From the NCBI GenBank assembly GCA_039720395.1, contig CM077823.1, positions 13,162,107 to 13,226,106 of the forward strand: a DNA stretch of 64,000 nt, given 5' to 3'. The position numbers and the translations under genes were made by a program. Every line of letters begins with the position of its first letter. Position 1 is the first letter of the stretch. The notes under the pieces are model-generated. The model was not told the origin of the DNA. It worked only from the letters and a program-made list of their open reading frames with translations, and did not search any database. This stretch comes from Liquidambar formosana. Taxonomy: Eukaryota > Streptophyta > Magnoliopsida > Saxifragales > Altingiaceae. Positions 27,866 through 39,402 of the stretch are shown here, piece after piece.

Positions 27866-28599
27866 GATTCTTGGCGCCCACTACTGTGGAAGAAAAACTT
27901 TTAATTTAAAAAGGCAGGATGTATGGACAGAAAAATGCATGTAGAGACTAGAGAGCTCATCAGGCGCCAAACTCTTCCATGATTCAACAGAAAAATGTTG
28001 AGACCAACGGCCTGATCACTACTGTATATAATTCCCCCTTAAAAAAAATTGATATAATTGAGAATTCACTCAAAATTACTGTGAAAGTGTGAACGAGACT
28101 TTTCAAAACAGAAAGTATCAAAACAACTAAAACCAAAATTAATGATGAAAGCAGACGCTTTCTCAAAACCACTGTACATGTCCCCATCGAATCAACTGGC
28201 TCTGAGGCCCAAGAACAAGTCCAATTGATCTTAGCACGTTGATTGGCCCCAGCGTGGTGCTTGGATGGGACTTTCCATTGATAATTTGTACATTTTGTGA
28301 TTCTTCTATATCAAACATTTCAAACCTTATGGCTGGATGAACTTTTACCTTAATGTTAAAAGATTGTGGCTCAGGATTCATAGGTGCCAGTGTTCAAGTC
28401 TCTATTATCTCATTATCAAATGCATAAGCTCACAGGTGGTTTGTATTCCAAATTAGACTAGCTAAAGGTTTGAATATCCCATATAATAATACTAAAATAA
28501 AAATAAAAAATTTAACTTTTACCCTAAAACAAAAAAATAAAATAAAAAACTTGACTTTACCCTAAAATAAGGATCTGCATACACTCCATTTTTAAATTT
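27866..28599. other. SRLK-B upstream region (promoter block copy 2)
   Basis: No gene. The proximal 100 bp should contain the SRLK-B promoter, and I can point only to an AT-rich TTTAAATTAAAAG about 55 bp before the ATG. 27962-28390 belongs to the duplicated block also seen at 29388-29757 and 29758-30060. Confidence 0.6.
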
Positions 28600-28772
28600 G
28601 GGAAATGCTACATACAGCAACCAATTACAACAACTAATTTCAGCAACTGATGTAGCATGTTAAATTGGTATATCATGATAACAAAGAGTGTGCTAATGAC
28701 TGTCTGTTAGAGAATATTACGTCAGTTGTTGTCTTTTGTTATTTTATTTAGTTACTACCCATAGCATTACCC
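28600..28772. mobile_element. 173-bp MITE
   Basis: Inverted ends GGGAAATGCTAC and GTAGCATTACCC-like (right end ATAGCATTACCC). Flanked by TTTAAATTT and TTTTAATTT, near-identical 9-mers. The paralogous spacer at about 31045-31065 lacks it. Confidence 0.7.
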
Positions 28773-31276
28773 TTTTAATTTTGACCCACCACATGTTCCG
28801 GAAAAATTTGTGGCCACTCCCACGTCAACCAATCCCCATTGTACACCAACTTCTTTCCTTATCTTTCAATTGGACTTTTCTTAATAACACAGCACAGGGA
28901 AGTAAATGAGCACAAAAAAGTAGAAATCAATCATTTTCTCTTTGAATAGACTACAGTAGTAAATTATATGGTAACTCAACTCATTCTAAAGTGCCTGATT
29001 TGCATCATGTAGAGAGTACAACATTAAATTAGGATCCAAATTATGTTCACACTAATACTTTTTTCAACATCCAATATAAACCTTGGGAGGGAGCAATATC
29101 CACTATTACTCGTCTGCGAATGCTTCGCTTCAACTTTTGACCGTCAGCGGTCCACTTGTTCTACATCAATGAGTTTCACATGTACACATACCATTTTTCT
29201 CTCTTAATCTTTGGATTTTAAGAACCAGAAGATTTTTCTTAAAACCCAGTGGACAAGTCAAAATGTAACAATTAATGGTTTTCAATCTTTTGAGTAGTCC
29301 ACACGTATATTTATGGTAACTCCAAAAAAATTAATAATATGGAGTAATAAAATTTTTTTAAAAAAAATTACATATGAGAAACGATCCGGCGCCAAACTCT
29401 TCAAGAGTCAACAGAAAAATGTAGAGACCAACAGCCTCATCTCTAATGTAATCCCCCCTAAAAAATAAAATGACAGAACTGGGAATTCACTTAAAATTAC
29501 TGTGTAAGTGTGAACAAGACTTTTTCAAAAAAGATCGGACTGAAATTATTAGAATAATTAAACCAAAATTTATTATGAAAGCAACGTTTATTTCTCAAAA
29601 CCATTGTACATGTCCCCATCGAAACAAGTGGCTCTGAGGCCCAAGAAACAAGTCCAGTTGATCTTGATTGATTGGCCCCAGTGTGGGGCTTGCACAGGAC
29701 TTTCCTTCGATATTTTGTACAGTTTGTAATTCTTCTAGATCAAACTTTATGGCTGTAATTCCCCCTAAAAAATAAAAATGACAGAATTGAGAATTCACTT
29801 AAAATTACCGTGAAAGTGTGAACAAGACTTTTCAAAAAGGATCGGACTGAAATTATCAGAGTAGTTAAACCAAATTTATGATGAAGGCAACGTTTATTTG
29901 TCAAAACCATTGTACATGTCCCCATCGAATCAAGTGGCTCTTAGGCCCAAGAAAGAAGTCCAATTGATCTTAATTGATTGGCCCCAGCGTGGTGCTTGCA
30001 TGGGAATTTCCTTTGATATTTTGTACAATTTGCAATTCCTCTATGATCAAAAGCAACGTATGAGACATTTTTATTTTCAAAATAATAACGACCTTAAACA
30101 AATTATTTTTAAAACAGTGACATATAAGTGTTTTTTTTTTTTTTACAAAAAAACAAAATAGTGTTTTTGAAAAATCAATAGAATTTGAAACTATTTCCTA
30201 TTGTTTTGTTGACCAAAATATTTACATGTAACTACCGATATTTTAATTCGATAATATTAAATAACATTGCATATGTAAAACACTTACATGTAACTATTTT
30301 CACAAACCCTCAAAATTATTGATTAGTTCAATCATTGAAAGACAAAAATGAAAACAGGTTAGAAAACAAATTTGTGCTTTAAAAGAATTACATGTTTTCA
30401 TAATTTTTTAAAAATGGTAATCCCAATGAATCATTTAAACTATTGATCTATAAAATTTTGAATCCCAGTTTGATGAAAAAAAAAATGAAAAAAAAGAAGT
30501 TTTCATGTATCTGTTTGTTGAAAAGAATGCGTTTCATCCTTGATACATAACTTACGTTTTCGCGCCATTGTTGTTGGAGTATTTCAAATTGACAAAGGTC
30601 TAGAAGGTAGATTGGGTATTTATCCAACATCTTTTTTGTCTTTCCCGCCGTAGGTCGATTGATTAGTTTCAATTTTCATTGTAGGAACCCTACTTTTTCA
30701 TTACAGATGCAAACGAGTCATTCTTCTTGTAGAAATGTAGGGCCTTTTTCTTCTCCTTTGAAACGGTAGTGGTGACTATGCGATCTCTCCGAGATTGTTG
30801 GTGTGTAACCATTTGAGGGTTACAGCAATTGGTAATTAATATAAAAAAAAAGGGTAATTTCATCTATTCATTTTTCAATGGGCTTGAGGCTGTACAATAA
30901 AATCCTGTGGACTTATTCCTACATAAGTCTTATAATAAGGACTCATGGCTAAAGCCCCCCAAAAAAAAAACTTACCCTATAACAAAAAAATAAATAAAAG
31001 AACTTAACTTTACCCTAAAATAAGGATCTGCATAGACTCCATATATTTCTAACTTTTGACCCACTACATGTTCCGGGAAAATTTTTGGCCACTTCCACGT
31101 CAACCATTCCCCAGTGTACACCATTTTCTTTCTTTCCTAATCTTTCTAGTTGTCTTTACTTGATACCACAGCACATGGAAGTAAATGAGCACGACAAAAA
31201 GCAATCAATCATTTTCTTTTTGAATAGACTACAGTAGTAAATTATGTGGTAACTCGATCAACTCATTCTGAGTGCC
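28773..31276. repeat. Tandemly duplicated SRLK promoter/spacer blocks without genes
   Basis: 29388-29757 and 29758-30060 are successive copies of the 27962-28390 block (shared CGTTTATTTCTCAAAACCAT and TGTACATGTCCCCATCGAA segments). 31010-31276 repeats 28561-28990. 30060-30950 holds AT-rich DNA in which I recognise nothing. 28981-29060 is the unoccupied paralogue of the E2 insertion site. No kinase exons are found. Confidence 0.75.
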
Positions 31277-31933
31277 TGTTTACACCCTAAAAATCGGCCT
31301 AAGAAATTTACATTCGGCTTTAGTCAAAATTTTGGGGTAAGAGGCCGAACATCATGCAGAAGCTATTATCGGTCAGATAGTCGAAATTCATTCCCTTATT
31401 AGACCGATTTTCCCTTATATCAGGAATCATTACCAGCTACATTTGCGGGGCAGTTACAGATCGTGGGAAGTTACTTGAAAACGTGGTCTTAGTGGGAGAT
31501 GTCTCGTCAAAATGAGTCAGATAGAGAGCGAATTCTGCGGAGTAACGGTCACTCGAGTGTATAAAGATGGAAGATCAGCCATCAAGAGCCCTCTCCAACA
31601 TCAATCAACAAACCAGTTCTCAGGAACTTTATCTTTTTCATTTTCTTTTAGAATTCTAGGATTTTAAACCCAGAAACGTGTGCTCCTTTCTGGTCAAAGG
31701 CGTGTGCACCCCTTTGTTCATCATTGTAATTCCAGAAATTGATCAATGAAAATGGCTTCCTCCGTGGTGAGCTTTTCCTTTTAATTTATGTTATTATTTT
31801 GTGTTTTCAATTGTTTGTCACAGAAAAGTCCTTGAGTCTATTCAAGGCAAGGTAGAACCCGCAATTCGTCACTGTTTAGTGGCTGGCACGCTCGCGCAAC
31901 CCAATCTTCAGAATCAAAATTTTGGAGGAAACA
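31277..31933 (+). repeat. 5' LTR of E2
   Basis: Starts TGTTTACACC and ends GGAGGAAACA. It pairs with 43146-43802. Differences seen are near LTR positions 21, 509, 594 and 631. The TATA box is at 31560-31566. Confidence 0.96.
31560..31566 (+). promoter_or_regulatory. TATA box of the E2 5' LTR
   Basis: TATAAAG about 445 bp before the gag ATG, with the same sequence at 43429-43435 in the 3' LTR. Transcription of element RNA is expected to start some 30 bp downstream. Confidence 0.6.
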
Positions 31934-31938
31934 CTTTT

Positions 31939-31956
31939 TGGCACGCCCGGTGGGAC
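31939..31956 (+). other. Primer-binding site of E2
   Basis: TGGCACGCCCGGTGGGAC, five bases after the LTR end, complementary to a tRNA 3' end (CCA). The tRNA species was not determined. Confidence 0.75.
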
Positions 31957-32005
31957 ACCATTCGTGTTATTTTCCAGTTCTAGGAGATTTGTTTTTGCAA
32001 CAATC

Positions 32006-34807
32006 ATGCCACCAAAACGTGGAGGACGTGGAAAAGAAGCTTTTGGTCAAGAGTCTGGCCAAGAAGACAGTCTGGAAATCCCAGGGGATAATTCTCCTAG
32101 GAATGAAAATACGGAAAGCCAACCATTGGACCATGCAAATGTTGCCAATGAGTTTATGGCTGCTTTCAGGATGAATTTTGACACCATGATGCACGACATA
32201 TCGCAGATGATGATGCAGCAAATGTCACTTACTATGAAGACATTTGTTGAATCTAATCAGCAGATTAGTGAGAGTCTGAATAAAAATTCGGACAAATTAC
32301 TTAGCTACATGGTGGAAAAACTAGGACCAGCGTTTAAAAATAATACTCATGAAAGATCTAGTCAATACGGCCAAAAGGCCGAAGGGTCAAATAACTTTAG
32401 GTATGGGGACGTCCATCTCTTGTCCAGGCAAGATCCTTTGGGGTCAAATCCATTAATATTTCGGCCAGAAGGGCAGATCCCAACTTCTGTTCATTTGGGA
32501 AGTCAATTCGAGCAGCCGAAACCGAATATTGGAACAAGTGGAGTTAAAGATAATGTGTTTTATGCCTCACCCGGGGGGCAAATTTACAATCAAATGATGA
32601 ATGACTCGTTTGACCCGACTCGAAATAGTAGTTTTATGCTGGGGAATCAAACCGATATTCCAATCAGAACAGGCCGATCCACGGCTGGAAACTATGGGGG
32701 TTCAAATGAAGCCCCATACAATTATGTTGGTCAAGAAGACCTTACTCAGACCTTTCAGACTAATTTGAGGGATAATCCAAACAATTTCAGAGAAGAGATT
32801 GCCAATATCATTAGGGAACAAATGGGGGCAGGTCGACCACCAGTTAGAACAGCTTATAGTCGCCCTTACCCTGATTATATCGACCAGCTTCACGAATTTC
32901 CTAGAGGTTTCAAGTTTCCTAATTTCACACTGTTTTCAGGAGAAGACAAACAGTCAACCTTTGAACATGTTGGCCGATTCACGTGCCAATGTGGTGAAGC
33001 GAGTAGTAGCGGCTATTTAAAGCTGAGACTGTTCCCAAGTTCTTTAACTGGTTGGGCATTTAATTGGTATATTAATTTACCATCAGGGTCAATTACAACC
33101 TGGCAGGAAATGGAATCTCTTTTCCATATTTACTTCTGCAAGGCAGAAACTGAAATAACGGTCGCTGATTTGGCCCGAATGTGCCAAGAACCCAGTGAGA
33201 GGGTTGATACCTTTGTTCAGAGATTCCGAAATGCCCAATGTAGGTGTAGGTCGAACTTAGCACAATCTGATTGTGTCAAAATGGTGATTAGTGGGCTTAA
33301 TCTAGAGAATAGAAAGAAGTTCATTGGCCAAGATTTTTTCGACCTGGGCCATCTTATGACTGCAGTGTCAAAATATGAGAGAATTCTCGAGGAAGAGAAT
33401 CAAAGAAGGGTTTCTTCAAGGGGAACCTATTATAGGAACCCGAATAGGGAAGTGGCTCAGATTGAAGCCATGGAAGAAAATAAAGAAACTGAGGAAGAAA
33501 TTGCCCTGGCCGAACTAAATATTAATCGGCCGTATACATGCAGGGCCCTAGTAAAATCCAAAGTGCAAGAATTAAAACAGAATTTCCAAAGGAAACCAAA
33601 CAATGGTAACCAAAATGGAAACAATTTTAGGGATAAGAAATATGATTTTGACCTTTCTAAAACAGAACAGATATTTGACCTGTTGTTAAAAGACGGTCAA
33701 ATTAAGTTACCAGATGGGCATAAAATTTCATCTGCTGAAGAAATGAAAGACAAAAAATATTGTAAATGGCATGATTGCTGGACACATCCAACAAATAGTT
33801 GCATTGTGTTAAGGGATGCCATCCAAAGGTCAATTAATAATGAAAAACTAAAATTCCCTGAGGAGAAGACTGTTCATCAAGTTGATGAAAACCCGTTTCC
33901 TTTTGAGTTTCCAGTTAATATGGTTGTTTTGCAGGTACATGATCCTGAAGTGTCGACCAAGGAGACTGTAAGTGCTGGACAGAAGTCGGAAGATAAAGGA
34001 AAAACTGTCGTACAGGCTCCGCAACAGAAGAATAAAGAAATAAAATCGGTCTCGTTTATCCCAGAGGCCGAAGGAGAAATTCATGCTTACTCAGGAAGGT
34101 TAGATTCCGGTAATGTCAAGAGGTGGACTAAGGTAGCGATAGAACATCTCAGCGATATTTATGGTCATCCAATTTATTGCCGAGGATGTTACAGCAAATT
34201 GGCAATGCCTCAGTACAATCCTGGAAACTTGAAGAAAGCTGTAATTGGGGATGTTGAAGTCTCCATTTATAGAGGCGAGCTACAGGTTAGGGGCCTTAAT
34301 GAGGTTGAAGTTGCAAATGCTGCGGCCAGAAGGCCGAATAAATATGAGCAGAAGTTTAGATCAAGTGGCCTGTATAAGGCCAGAATTGAGAAAGAAAAGA
34401 TAATACAAGAAGAAAATGAAGAGCATGCTAGAAGTCTGAAGAAGGGTTATCGGAAGACTGATGATAGCAATAAAAGAGTTCGACCTGATGAATATTCAAA
34501 AGGTCAGGGTTTACAAATCACTGTGAGAAATGATTATCGGTTTAAAGACAGTCAGGCTGACAAAATGAAAAAGGGTCAAGCGTCTAGTTCTGGGACCATT
34601 GAAGGAGATCTGCGTGGCCTAATTAAGCCCAGAATGGTGAAACCTAGGCCGACACAAACAGAAAGGTGGGCTCAGGCACGACACCCAAAGTTCGGTCAGC
34701 CTGAAATGACTCGGACTCAGAAGAGGAGACTCCAAAGAATGCAAGCTGAAGAAAAAAGGGAGCTGATTAAGAAGACTGGAGGATACCGAATTCGGGCTAA
34801 TATTTAG
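32006..34807 (+). CDS. gag: E2 gag polyprotein, ending at a conserved TAG
   Basis: An open frame also extends upstream into the LTR, but the start chosen is MPPKRGGRGK (ATG 32006), which matches the E1 gag start. The first 100 residues are Met/Gln-rich. The retrotransposon gag domain runs around residues 305-430 (FPNFTLFSGED through AQCRCRSNL). A Cys/His segment CKWHDCWTHPTNSC lies near residue 588, followed by a basic C-terminal region. It ends at TAG 34805-34807. The next frame-matched codons encode the linker to the protease. E1 has a TAG at the same place, so the stop looks ancestral rather than a lesion. Gag builds the particle that packages element RNA in the cytoplasm. Confidence 0.9.
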   Translation: MPPKRGGRGKEAFGQESGQEDSLEIPGDNSPRNENTESQPLDHANVANEFMAAFRMNFDTMMHDISQMMMQQMSLTMKTFVESNQQISESLNKNSDKLLSYMVEKLGPAFKNNTHERSSQYGQKAEGSNNFRYGDVHLLSRQDPLGSNPLIFRPEGQIPTSVHLGSQFEQPKPNIGTSGVKDNVFYASPGGQIYNQMMNDSFDPTRNSSFMLGNQTDIPIRTGRSTAGNYGGSNEAPYNYVGQEDLTQTFQTNLRDNPNNFREEIANIIREQMGAGRPPVRTAYSRPYPDYIDQLHEFPRGFKFPNFTLFSGEDKQSTFEHVGRFTCQCGEASSSGYLKLRLFPSSLTGWAFNWYINLPSGSITTWQEMESLFHIYFCKAETEITVADLARMCQEPSERVDTFVQRFRNAQCRCRSNLAQSDCVKMVISGLNLENRKKFIGQDFFDLGHLMTAVSKYERILEEENQRRVSSRGTYYRNPNREVAQIEAMEENKETEEEIALAELNINRPYTCRALVKSKVQELKQNFQRKPNNGNQNGNNFRDKKYDFDLSKTEQIFDLLLKDGQIKLPDGHKISSAEEMKDKKYCKWHDCWTHPTNSCIVLRDAIQRSINNEKLKFPEEKTVHQVDENPFPFEFPVNMVVLQVHDPEVSTKETVSAGQKSEDKGKTVVQAPQQKNKEIKSVSFIPEAEGEIHAYSGRLDSGNVKRWTKVAIEHLSDIYGHPIYCRGCYSKLAMPQYNPGNLKKAVIGDVEVSIYRGELQVRGLNEVEVANAAARRPNKYEQKFRSSGLYKARIEKEKIIQEENEEHARSLKKGYRKTDDSNKRVRPDEYSKGQGLQITVRNDYRFKDSQADKMKKGQASSSGTIEGDLRGLIKPRMVKPRPTQTERWAQARHPKFGQPEMTRTQKRRLQRMQAEEKRELIKKTGGYRIRANI

Positions 34808-35730
34808 AAGCGCCTAGAGGCAATTGAGGAAGAAAAGAAGTCCCTGCAAGTAGCTATCGAAAAGTGCAAAGAGGATGAAATCTTAGAAGCTGATTATTTT
34901 GATGCTGAGGACGATGACACTCTTCAGTTCGGATCTCTTCCACCAGTTAGAGTCCAGGTAAACATGGTTTTCATTTTACCTGCCGATTTCAAAGCTAAGG
35001 AGGGCCAAACTTTGTCTTTCTATGATATTGATGTTGGCTTTGAAGGAAAGCTTTCAATTAATGAAATTTCAGAAACTTCGAATCGGTCTACCCAGACCGA
35101 GTTACCTAGTGAAAGTATTACTTTTACCAAACCTAGTGAGAATATGGCTAAACACTTGAAACCCCTATATATTAAAGCTCATTTCAATGGGAAACCAGTT
35201 TCAAGGGTTTTGGTAGATAATGGAGCTTCTGTTAATATCATGCCAGTTTTGGTTATGAAGAAATTAGGAAAGACAGAAAAAGATTTATTGCCTGCAGAAG
35301 TTTCAATAGTAAATTCATGGGTGGAGCTGTAAAATCTAAGGGGGTTGTTCCTATGGAGGTTACTGTAGGAAATAAAACTAAAATGACGGCCTTCTTCGTC
35401 ATGAATTCGGCCTCGAATTATAATGCACTGTTAGGCCGTGATTGGATTCATGCAAACATGTGTGTCCCATCTTCACTTCATCAGTGCTTGATGATTTGGA
35501 ATGGGGACAAAGCTGAGTTAATTCAAGCCGACAGTCACTCATTTGCTTTTTCAAACAATTTTGCTGAGGCTGCTCTCTATGAGAAGAACATAAGACCTTT
35601 AGAATTTATAGGGTCTGATAAAAATGGCCGACCCCTTAAGGTCGCTTCTCCAGTGTTGGATGGAGGATGCCATATAAATTCGGTCTCCCAAATGGCCGTA
35701 CATGAAAATGTAAGTTTTAATGAATTTTGA
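34808..35730 (+). pseudogene. pro: E2 protease region with one private 1-nt deletion
   Basis: It continues in the gag frame after the TAG. The aspartic protease motif VDNGASVNIMP lies near 35214-35246. Near 35310 a T present in E1 is missing, which shifts the frame; the following MGG segment continues at 35317-35730. It ends at TGA 35728-35730, overlapping the pol ATG by 11 nt. Without the deletion gag and protease would share a frame and pol would lie +1 to them, as in E1. The protease cleaves the Gag-Pol precursor in related elements. Confidence 0.8.
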
Positions 35731-38700
35731 AACCCAAGCATATCAGGAAGCCATGCAGAGAATAGAGTCCTACATGGCTGAAATCAATGAATCGGCCACT
35801 TTGGCCGATTGCGTCAGAGAAGATGCAGACGAAATCACCTTAGAAGAATTAGAGTTGGAACCTAGGAAGTTGAGTGATGAAAAAGCTCAAGTCATAGACC
35901 CTTTGCAAGAAGTAAAACTATTAGGAGACTCAAAGCCGATTTTTATTAACCAAAATTTACCAGAAGGCTGGAAAGATAAATTAATCGACCTACTAAAAGA
36001 ATTTAGGGATTGTTTTGCTTGGGATTATGATGAATTTCCGGGTTTAGACCGAAAACTGGTTGAGCATAAATTACCAATTAAAAAGGGGTTTAAGCCATAC
36101 AAACAACCTCCTAGGAGGATGGCTCCAGAAATTCATCTCAAAGTAAAAGAAGAGGTAGAAAGACTGTTAAAGGCCGGATTTATTAGAACGGCCAAGTATG
36201 TGGAATGGCTTTCAAACATTGTTCCAGTCTTGAAAAAGAATGGGAAGCTAAAGGTGTGTATAGATTTTAGAGACTTAAATAAAGCCACTCCAAAAGATGA
36301 ATACCCAATGCCTGTAGTTGATATGTTGGTCGATGCAGCCGTTGGGTTCAAAGTCTTATCTTTTATGGATGGTCATTCAGGGTATAATCAAATTTTCATA
36401 GCCGAAGAAGATGTACAGAAAACAGCCTTTAGGTGCCCAGGTAGCATCGGGACCTTTGAATGGGTAGTGATGCCATTCAGTCTAAAAAATGCTGGGGCTA
36501 CATACCAAAGGGCTATGAATTATATTTTCCATGATATGATTGGAAAATTTATGGAAGTTTATATAGATGACGTGGTGGTTAAATCTTCAGATCTGGATAT
36601 TCATATGACCGATCTAAGGAAGTCTTTTGAAAGAATGCGGGCTCATAGTTTAAAAATGAACCCCTTAAAATGTGCTTTTGGTGTATCTGCTAGAAATTTC
36701 TTGGGCTATCTTGTCCACCAAAGAGGGATTGAAGTTGACAAAAACAAAACAAAGGCAATTATTGATGCAAAACCACCATCTAATAGAAAAGAGCTTCAAA
36801 GGTTTCTCGGTCAAGTTAATTTCTTGCGCCGTTTTATTTCTAATTGTGCAGGGCGAACCAAAGCCTTCTCTCCTCTGCTGAAGATACGGGCGGAGAACAG
36901 TTTCAAGTGGGACAGGCAACATCAGGAAGCATTCGACCAACTGAAAGAATATCTTACAAAGCCACCGGTGTTAATGCCACCCAAGCAGGGGAAGCCCTTG
37001 AAATTGTACATATCGGCCGCTGAAGAATCTATTGGAGCATTGTTAGCCCAAGACAGAGACGACGGACATGAGCAGGCCGTTTATTTTCTTAGTAAACTGT
37101 TGAATGAAATCGAGTGTAGATATACGCCGATTGAAAAACTTTGTTTGGCTTTGTACTTTTCATGTATTAAGTTAAGGTATTATATGTTACCTGTTCTGGT
37201 TTATATAATATGTCAAACTGATGTGGTTAAATACATGTTGAGTAGGCCGATTGTAAGAGGGAAAATTGCAAAATAGTCATTAGTCTTAATTGAATTCTGT
37301 TTGCAATATACTCCTCAAAAGGCAATTAAAGGCCAAGCGTTGGCCGATTTCTTAGCAAGCCACCCTAATTTAGGAGAGGTGCCTGAAATTTTGCCTACCA
37401 TGGAGATTGGGTGCATTTCTTTAGTCCCATGGATTTTAATTTTTGACGGGTCTCGAACTGAAGAATCGGCCGGGGCAGGTATAGTTCTAATATCCCCAAT
37501 GAACAAAAGAACTCAGCTTTCATTCAAATTATATTTCGATTGTACAAACAATCAAGCCGAGTATGAGGCTCTCATTATCAGTCTTGGTTTATTGGTAGAT
37601 TTGAATGTATCAAGTGTCTTTATTATTGGGGATTCCCAGTTAGTTCTAAAACAGTTATTTGGTGACTTTAAGTGTGTAAGCGATTCTCTGGTTGAGTATA
37701 ATAGAGCCGCTAAATATTTGCTAAGTTTGTTTGCTGATGTTTTATTCAAATGTGTCCCAAGAAAAGAGAACAACGAGGCAAATGAGTTGGCTCAAATAGC
37801 TTCTGGACTGAGAATCCCACTCAGCGTTCTTACCAGAACGATTACTATAGAAAGGAGGTTAGAGTCATCCTTAATGAATATATTCGGCCCAAGTGAATTA
37901 ATATTGTCGTTAGATGTTGCCCAGGACGATTGGAGATTCCCAATCATAAAGTATTTACAAAATCCATCAATTCAAACAGAGTATAAAATCAGGAAAAAGG
38001 CTTTAAACTTCGTCATTTTAGATGATGAATTGTATAAAAAGAATGTGGACGGTCTTTTATGCTTATGCCTTTCTAAGTTTCAGTCAATGCAAGTCATGGC
38101 TGAAGTCCACGAAGGCATTTGTGGGGCACATCAGGCTGGCATTAAGATGAGATGGCTCATTAGAAGATACGGTTATTATTGGCCGAATATAATGAAAGAC
38201 TGTTTAGAATATGCTAAAGGATGTCAAGCCTGTCAAATTCATGGGCCAGTACAACACGCACCTGCAACAAAATTACAGTCCATAGTGAAGCCTTGGCCGT
38301 TCAGAGGATGGGCAATGGATGTAATAGGGAAAATTTACCCTGAGTCATCTAAAAGAGATGCTTTTATTTTGGTAGCAACTGATTACTTCACAAAATGGGT
38401 GGAAGCCATTCCTATGCCTTCGGTTTCACAAACCGAGGTCATCAAATGTATTAAAGAAAACATTATTCATAGATTCGGCCTACCCCAAACTATTACTGCT
38501 GACCAAGGCACAGTCTTTACGGGAAGTGAAGTAAAGGCATTTGCAAGGGAGTATGGTTTTGAAATTGTGCATTCTACGCCTTACTATGCACAAGCCAATG
38601 GTCAGGCCGAATGAACCAATAAAATTTTAAAGATAAGCATTGAAAAAATGATTGATGAAAATCCTCGAGCATGGCATGAATTGCTATCAGAAACTTTGTG

Positions 38701-39196
38701 GGCGTATAGAAATTCAAAAAGAACCAGTACTGGCACAACCCCGTTCGCCCTAACCTATGGGCATGATGCAATTCTACCAATGGAGATAACTGTTCAATCA
38801 TTAAGGGTTGCTAAACAAAATAATTTAAGTGAGTTGGATTATTATGATGCTATGATGGCCGAATTAGATGATTTGGATGATATTAGGTTACTAGCTTTAG
38901 ATCATTTACAAGTCCAAAAAAGAAAAATCGAAAAAGCTTATGACAAAAGGGTTCGGCCTAAAAATTTTGTAAAAAATGAAGTAGTGTGGAAAGCCATATT
39001 ACCAGTTGGTTCAAAGGATCCCAAACATGGAAAATGGTCTCCCAATTGGGAAGGGCCTTTTAAAATATTCAAAGTATTAAAGGATGGTGCTTACCATTTA
39101 CAAAATTTGGATGGTGATATTCATGATCGGCCTATAAATGGACGATTCCTTAAAAGATATTATCCTATGATATGGGAAGGTGTCGAAAGTAGTTAA
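35720..39196 (+). pseudogene. pol: E2 pol: RT, RNase H, archaeal RNase H, integrase; two nonsense codons
   Basis: ATG 35720. RT has VYIDDVVV (about 36560). RNase H lies about 36980-37290. Archaeal-type RNase H has FDGS (37444), NNQAEYEAL and GDSQL (37630). Integrase has a zinc finger (His-His, then CQACQ near 38221) and a catalytic core with MDVIGK, ITADQGTVF (about 38495) and the Glu of GQAE. The C-terminal tail ends at TAA 39194-39196. TAG at 37274-37276 replaces a Trp codon kept in E1, and TGA at 38612-38614 sits just after the catalytic Glu. Otherwise the frame is open. The two stops should prevent a full-length product, although the LTRs are nearly identical, so this copy may have been moved by another element's enzymes. 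Confidence 0.93.
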
Positions 39197-39402
39197 AAGA
39201 ATGTAAGAACAAGTGAAAACAAGCAGAATAAATATATTTTGCAGGCCATGTGGCCGAGACCAAAAGTAAAACATTAAAAGTCAGAGATCTCAAGATAACA
39301 GTTAAACTAAAGTTGCAAAAGAAAAGAAATTGTTCAAGGCCTTATGGCCGAATTACATGTCAAGAATAAAATGGCCACATATCGGCCAATAAGTGATAAT
39401 GT
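39197..39402. other. Spacer between convergent pol and antisense gene of E2
   Basis: About 200 bp between two converging genes. No ORF. It probably holds the 3' end signals of the antisense gene. Confidence 0.5.

Noticed and set aside
30448..30672. 74-codon minus-strand open frame
   Set aside because: AT-rich, low complexity, and no homologue inside the window.
34805..34807. TAG at the end of E2 gag as a simple inactivating mutation
   Set aside because: E1 has TAG at the same place, so it is more likely ancestral.
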